This document shows positions 62,427 to 64,000 of a DNA stretch of 64,000 bases, in pieces (positions within the stretch are counted from its first letter, which is position 1; each line of letters starts with the position of its first letter). Made by a program: the position numbers and the translations under genes. This DNA comes from Microbacterium sp. CBA3102 (GTDB lineage Bacteria; Actinomycetota; Actinomycetes; Actinomycetales; Microbacteriaceae): contig NZ_CP042412.1 in the NCBI RefSeq assembly GCF_007954505.1, forward strand, positions 2,542,001 through 2,606,000, written 5' to 3'. Below the pieces are notes generated by a model. That model had not been told where the DNA came from. It was given only the letters and a program-made list of their open reading frames with translations, and searched no databases.

Positions 62427-62852
62427 TCAGGCGAGCGTCGCCTCGAGCGTGATCTCGATGCCCGCGAGCGCCTGAGACACCGGGCACCCGGTCTTCGCTC
62501 CGTTCGCGATCTCCTGGAACGCCTCCGGAGTGAGGTTCGGGACGGTCGCGTTGACGTTGAGGTGGCTGCCGGTGATGCCGACACCGGGCTTGAAGGTGAC
62601 GGACGCGCTCGCGTCGACTCGCTCGGGAGGCGTGCCGTTCTCGGCCAGGGCGTGGGAGAGCGCCATGCTGAAGCACGAGGCGTGAGCGGCAGCGATGAGC
62701 TCTTCCGGCGTGGTCGTGGTGTCGCTGCCTTCGCTGCGGGCCTTCCAGTTGATCGGGAAGGTGCCGAGCTTCGACGAAGAGAACGCCACGGTGCCCGACC
62801 CCTCCATGAGCGATCCTGTCCAGGTGCTGGCGGCTTCGCTGGTGACGGGCAT
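62427..62852 (-). CDS. OsmC-family peroxiredoxin-like protein
   Basis: A 141-aa OsmC protein, a thiol peroxidase that reduces organic hydroperoxides. Its two redox cysteines are Cys60 (AAAHASCFSMALSHAL) and Cys123 (TGCPVSQAL). GGAGG precedes the ATG. A TAGGCT box (62902-62907) about 50 bp upstream gives a short leader. Confidence 0.94.
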   Translation of the reverse strand: MPVTSEAASTWTGSLMEGSGTVAFSSSKLGTFPINWKARSEGSDTTTTPEELIAAAHASCFSMALSHALAENGTPPERVDASASVTFKPGVGITGSHLNVNATVPNLTPEAFQEIANGAKTGCPVSQALAGIEITLEATLA

Positions 62853-62936
62853 GGTTCCTCCGGTTCTCGTGCCCCGAGGGATGAGGGGTCACGTCGCGGC
62901 CAGCCTATCGACGGTTCGGTTCGGAGGGAACCGGAA

Positions 62937-63515
62937 TCACGCTGCGGGGGCTGTCCGGCCGATCACGCCGACCCGCTGGAGCAGCAGGTACATCTGGCAT
63001 CCGAGGCAGAAGCCGAACGCCGCGTTGAGGAAGGCGGCGATGAAGGCGGCAGCGGTGGCGATCGGCAACGCCCAGGGGACCCCGACGAGGTGCAGAACGA
63101 GACCGACGCCGACCACGAAGAGGCCGACCCCCTGAGAGAACCGAGGCGGTCGCGGATCTTCAAGCTCCGCAGGTGGCGCGAGCCGAGGGCGCACCAGCGC
63201 GCGGAACAGGGCACCCCAGGGGGCCGTCCTCGGCGAGACGAGGGCCCATAGGAACAGCAGGGCGATGATCACCGTGAGCAGGAATCCCCGGTCCAGGGCA
63301 CGGTGAACGAGGGGCGTTCCAGCCACGGCCCATCCGCCGGGGACGAAGGTCGCGCCGGTCGACGGCTGATAGGCGTACCAGCCGAACGTCGCCGCGCCCG
63401 CCTGGGCGGTGGATATCCCCGTCAACGCCAGGAACGTGGCCACGAGCAGCAGTGCCGCGGTGATCGTGGCCGCGAATCGCGGACCGCGGGGGTCTATGCG
63501 TGCGGGCGTGGTCAT
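62937..63515 (-). CDS. DUF4395 membrane protein
   Basis: A 192-aa protein with about four helices. The RPRLAPPAELEDPRPPRFSQGVGL segment and the C-terminal LNAAFGFCLGCQMYLLL with two cysteines are the DUF4395 pattern. Such genes usually sit beside thioredoxin-like genes, as here (22 bp downstream of one), so a thiol-redox role in the membrane is likely but unproven. GGAG precedes the ATG. Confidence 0.88.
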   Translation of the reverse strand: MTTPARIDPRGPRFAATITAALLLVATFLALTGISTAQAGAATFGWYAYQPSTGATFVPGGWAVAGTPLVHRALDRGFLLTVIIALLFLWALVSPRTAPWGALFRALVRPRLAPPAELEDPRPPRFSQGVGLFVVGVGLVLHLVGVPWALPIATAAAFIAAFLNAAFGFCLGCQMYLLLQRVGVIGRTAPAA

Positions 63516-63536
63516 GTGTGCTCCAGTCTTCGCGCC

Positions 63537-63950
63537 TCAGACGGCCGCGACCGCTTCGGTGAGTGCATGACGGTGGGGGACACCGTGGAATCGTGCGTGG
63601 ACGGTGCCGGAGCCGTCGATGAGGAAGGTCGTCGGCGTCTGCAGCACCTTGTACCGTGCCGAAAGGTCGGGGCGGTGCGTCAGATCGACCTCGATGTGCG
63701 CGAGCCCGTCGTCACCCGAAGCGTAGGAGTGCAGCAACCGGCGCACCTGCGGGCAACGCGCACAGGTCTCGGTGCTGAACTGCACCAGTGTCGCGCGGGA
63801 GCCGAGTGCTGCCGAGGGGATGTCCGTGGCATCGAACCGGAGCCTGCCGCCGTCGCGCCGCCGCCCGTCGCGCCGACGAAGCGCGACCCCGACCGCCGTG
63901 GCGAGCACGAGGAGACCGAGGACGATCACGAGGGCGAGCGCGGGCGACAT
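63537..63950 (-). CDS. Membrane-anchored thioredoxin-like protein
   Basis: A 137-aa protein with an N-terminal membrane helix (residues 3-24), a basic stretch (RRRDGRRRDGGR) and a thioredoxin fold with CxxC as Cys63-Ala-Arg-Cys66 (STETCARCPQV) and the cis-Pro in LQTPTTFLI. The basic stretch after the helix suggests the fold faces the cytoplasm. It heads an operon with DUF4395. Confidence 0.9.
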   Translation of the reverse strand: MSPALALVIVLGLLVLATAVGVALRRRDGRRRDGGRLRFDATDIPSAALGSRATLVQFSTETCARCPQVRRLLHSYASGDDGLAHIEVDLTHRPDLSARYKVLQTPTTFLIDGSGTVHARFHGVPHRHALTEAVAAV

Positions 63951-64000
63951 GCGTCGAGAGTACGCCGCGCTCGTGGGATCGGGAGTCGATGTTTCCGATG

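Noticed and set aside
1..64000. tRNA or rRNA genes, CRISPR arrays, insertion sequences, prophage or attachment sites
   Set aside because: Read for on both strands; no cloverleaf, regularly spaced repeat array, transposase or integrase was found.

Overview
The window is about 64 kb of a high-GC actinobacterial chromosome, most likely Microbacterium or a close relative in the Microbacteriaceae. This rests on the strong G/C bias at third codon positions, GTG and TTG starts, actinobacterial families (DUF5302, DUF4395, PrsW, the CE1758/CE1759 flavin pair, an efeUOB iron locus) and core genes typical of the group (ispG, proS, nusA-ylxR-infB-rbfA, truB-ribF, rpsO, pnp, dapB). I see no rRNA, tRNA, CRISPR array, insertion sequence, prophage or replication origin.

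Layout. 1-1600: start of a fused TrpE/glutaminase anthranilate synthase behind a complete Trp attenuator with leader peptide MLANFTWWPAF. 1.6-12.4 kb: pcp, ispG, an AlaX-type tRNA editor, a nucleotidyltransferase, an unknown membrane protein with its YtrA-like GntR regulator, an RNB nuclease, a PEP-mutase-like enzyme, proS and a LOG protein. 12.3-24.4 kb: an amine oxidase, then nusA-rnpM-infB-rbfA, a large LuxR-type regulator, mutY, truB, two small membrane proteins and ribF. 24.4-40 kb: a SNF2 helicase, pfkA, oligopeptidase B, a Pit phosphate transporter with a small membrane partner, TetR, a phosphodiesterase, aspA, an FAH-family enzyme, PrsW, FKBP, YceI and an MFS transporter. 40-56.6 kb: rpsO, a 2-oxoglutarate dioxygenase-like protein, efeU-efeO-efeB, a serine hydrolase with an acyltransferase, the LLM/FMN-reductase pair, a DcuS/DcuR-like two-component system next to dctA, DUF5302, a glycosyltransferase fused to an SGNH hydrolase, and UDP-glucose dehydrogenase. 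56.7-64 kb: pnp with a long leader, an aldo/keto reductase homologue lacking all four catalytic residues, a histidine phosphatase, dapB, a small membrane protein, OsmC, DUF4395 and a thioredoxin.

Regulation is the most striking part. At least 17 genes share one start geometry: a sigma-A-like -10 box (TANNNT) followed by exactly six bases and then ATG or GTG. Their transcripts are therefore probably leaderless, and five divergent gene pairs are built this way. The same arrangement appears to drive a 7-codon upstream ORF whose stop overlaps the MFS start. Genes outside this class often carry clear dyads on the promoter or long structured leaders: the GntR operator, the LuxR dyad, an iron box at efeU, a Pho-box-like triple repeat upstream of pit, one dyad shared by yceI and the LLM operon, and long leaders at rpsO and pnp.

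Most of the window is housekeeping or ordinary accessory metabolism. I do not see a defence island or biosynthetic cluster. The most unusual items are the Trp attenuator driving a phenazine-type anthranilate synthase, the aldo/keto reductase pseudoenzyme, the glycosyltransferase-SGNH fusion and the start-codon architecture. Protein families were assigned by recognising motifs in the translated sequence; no database search was run.
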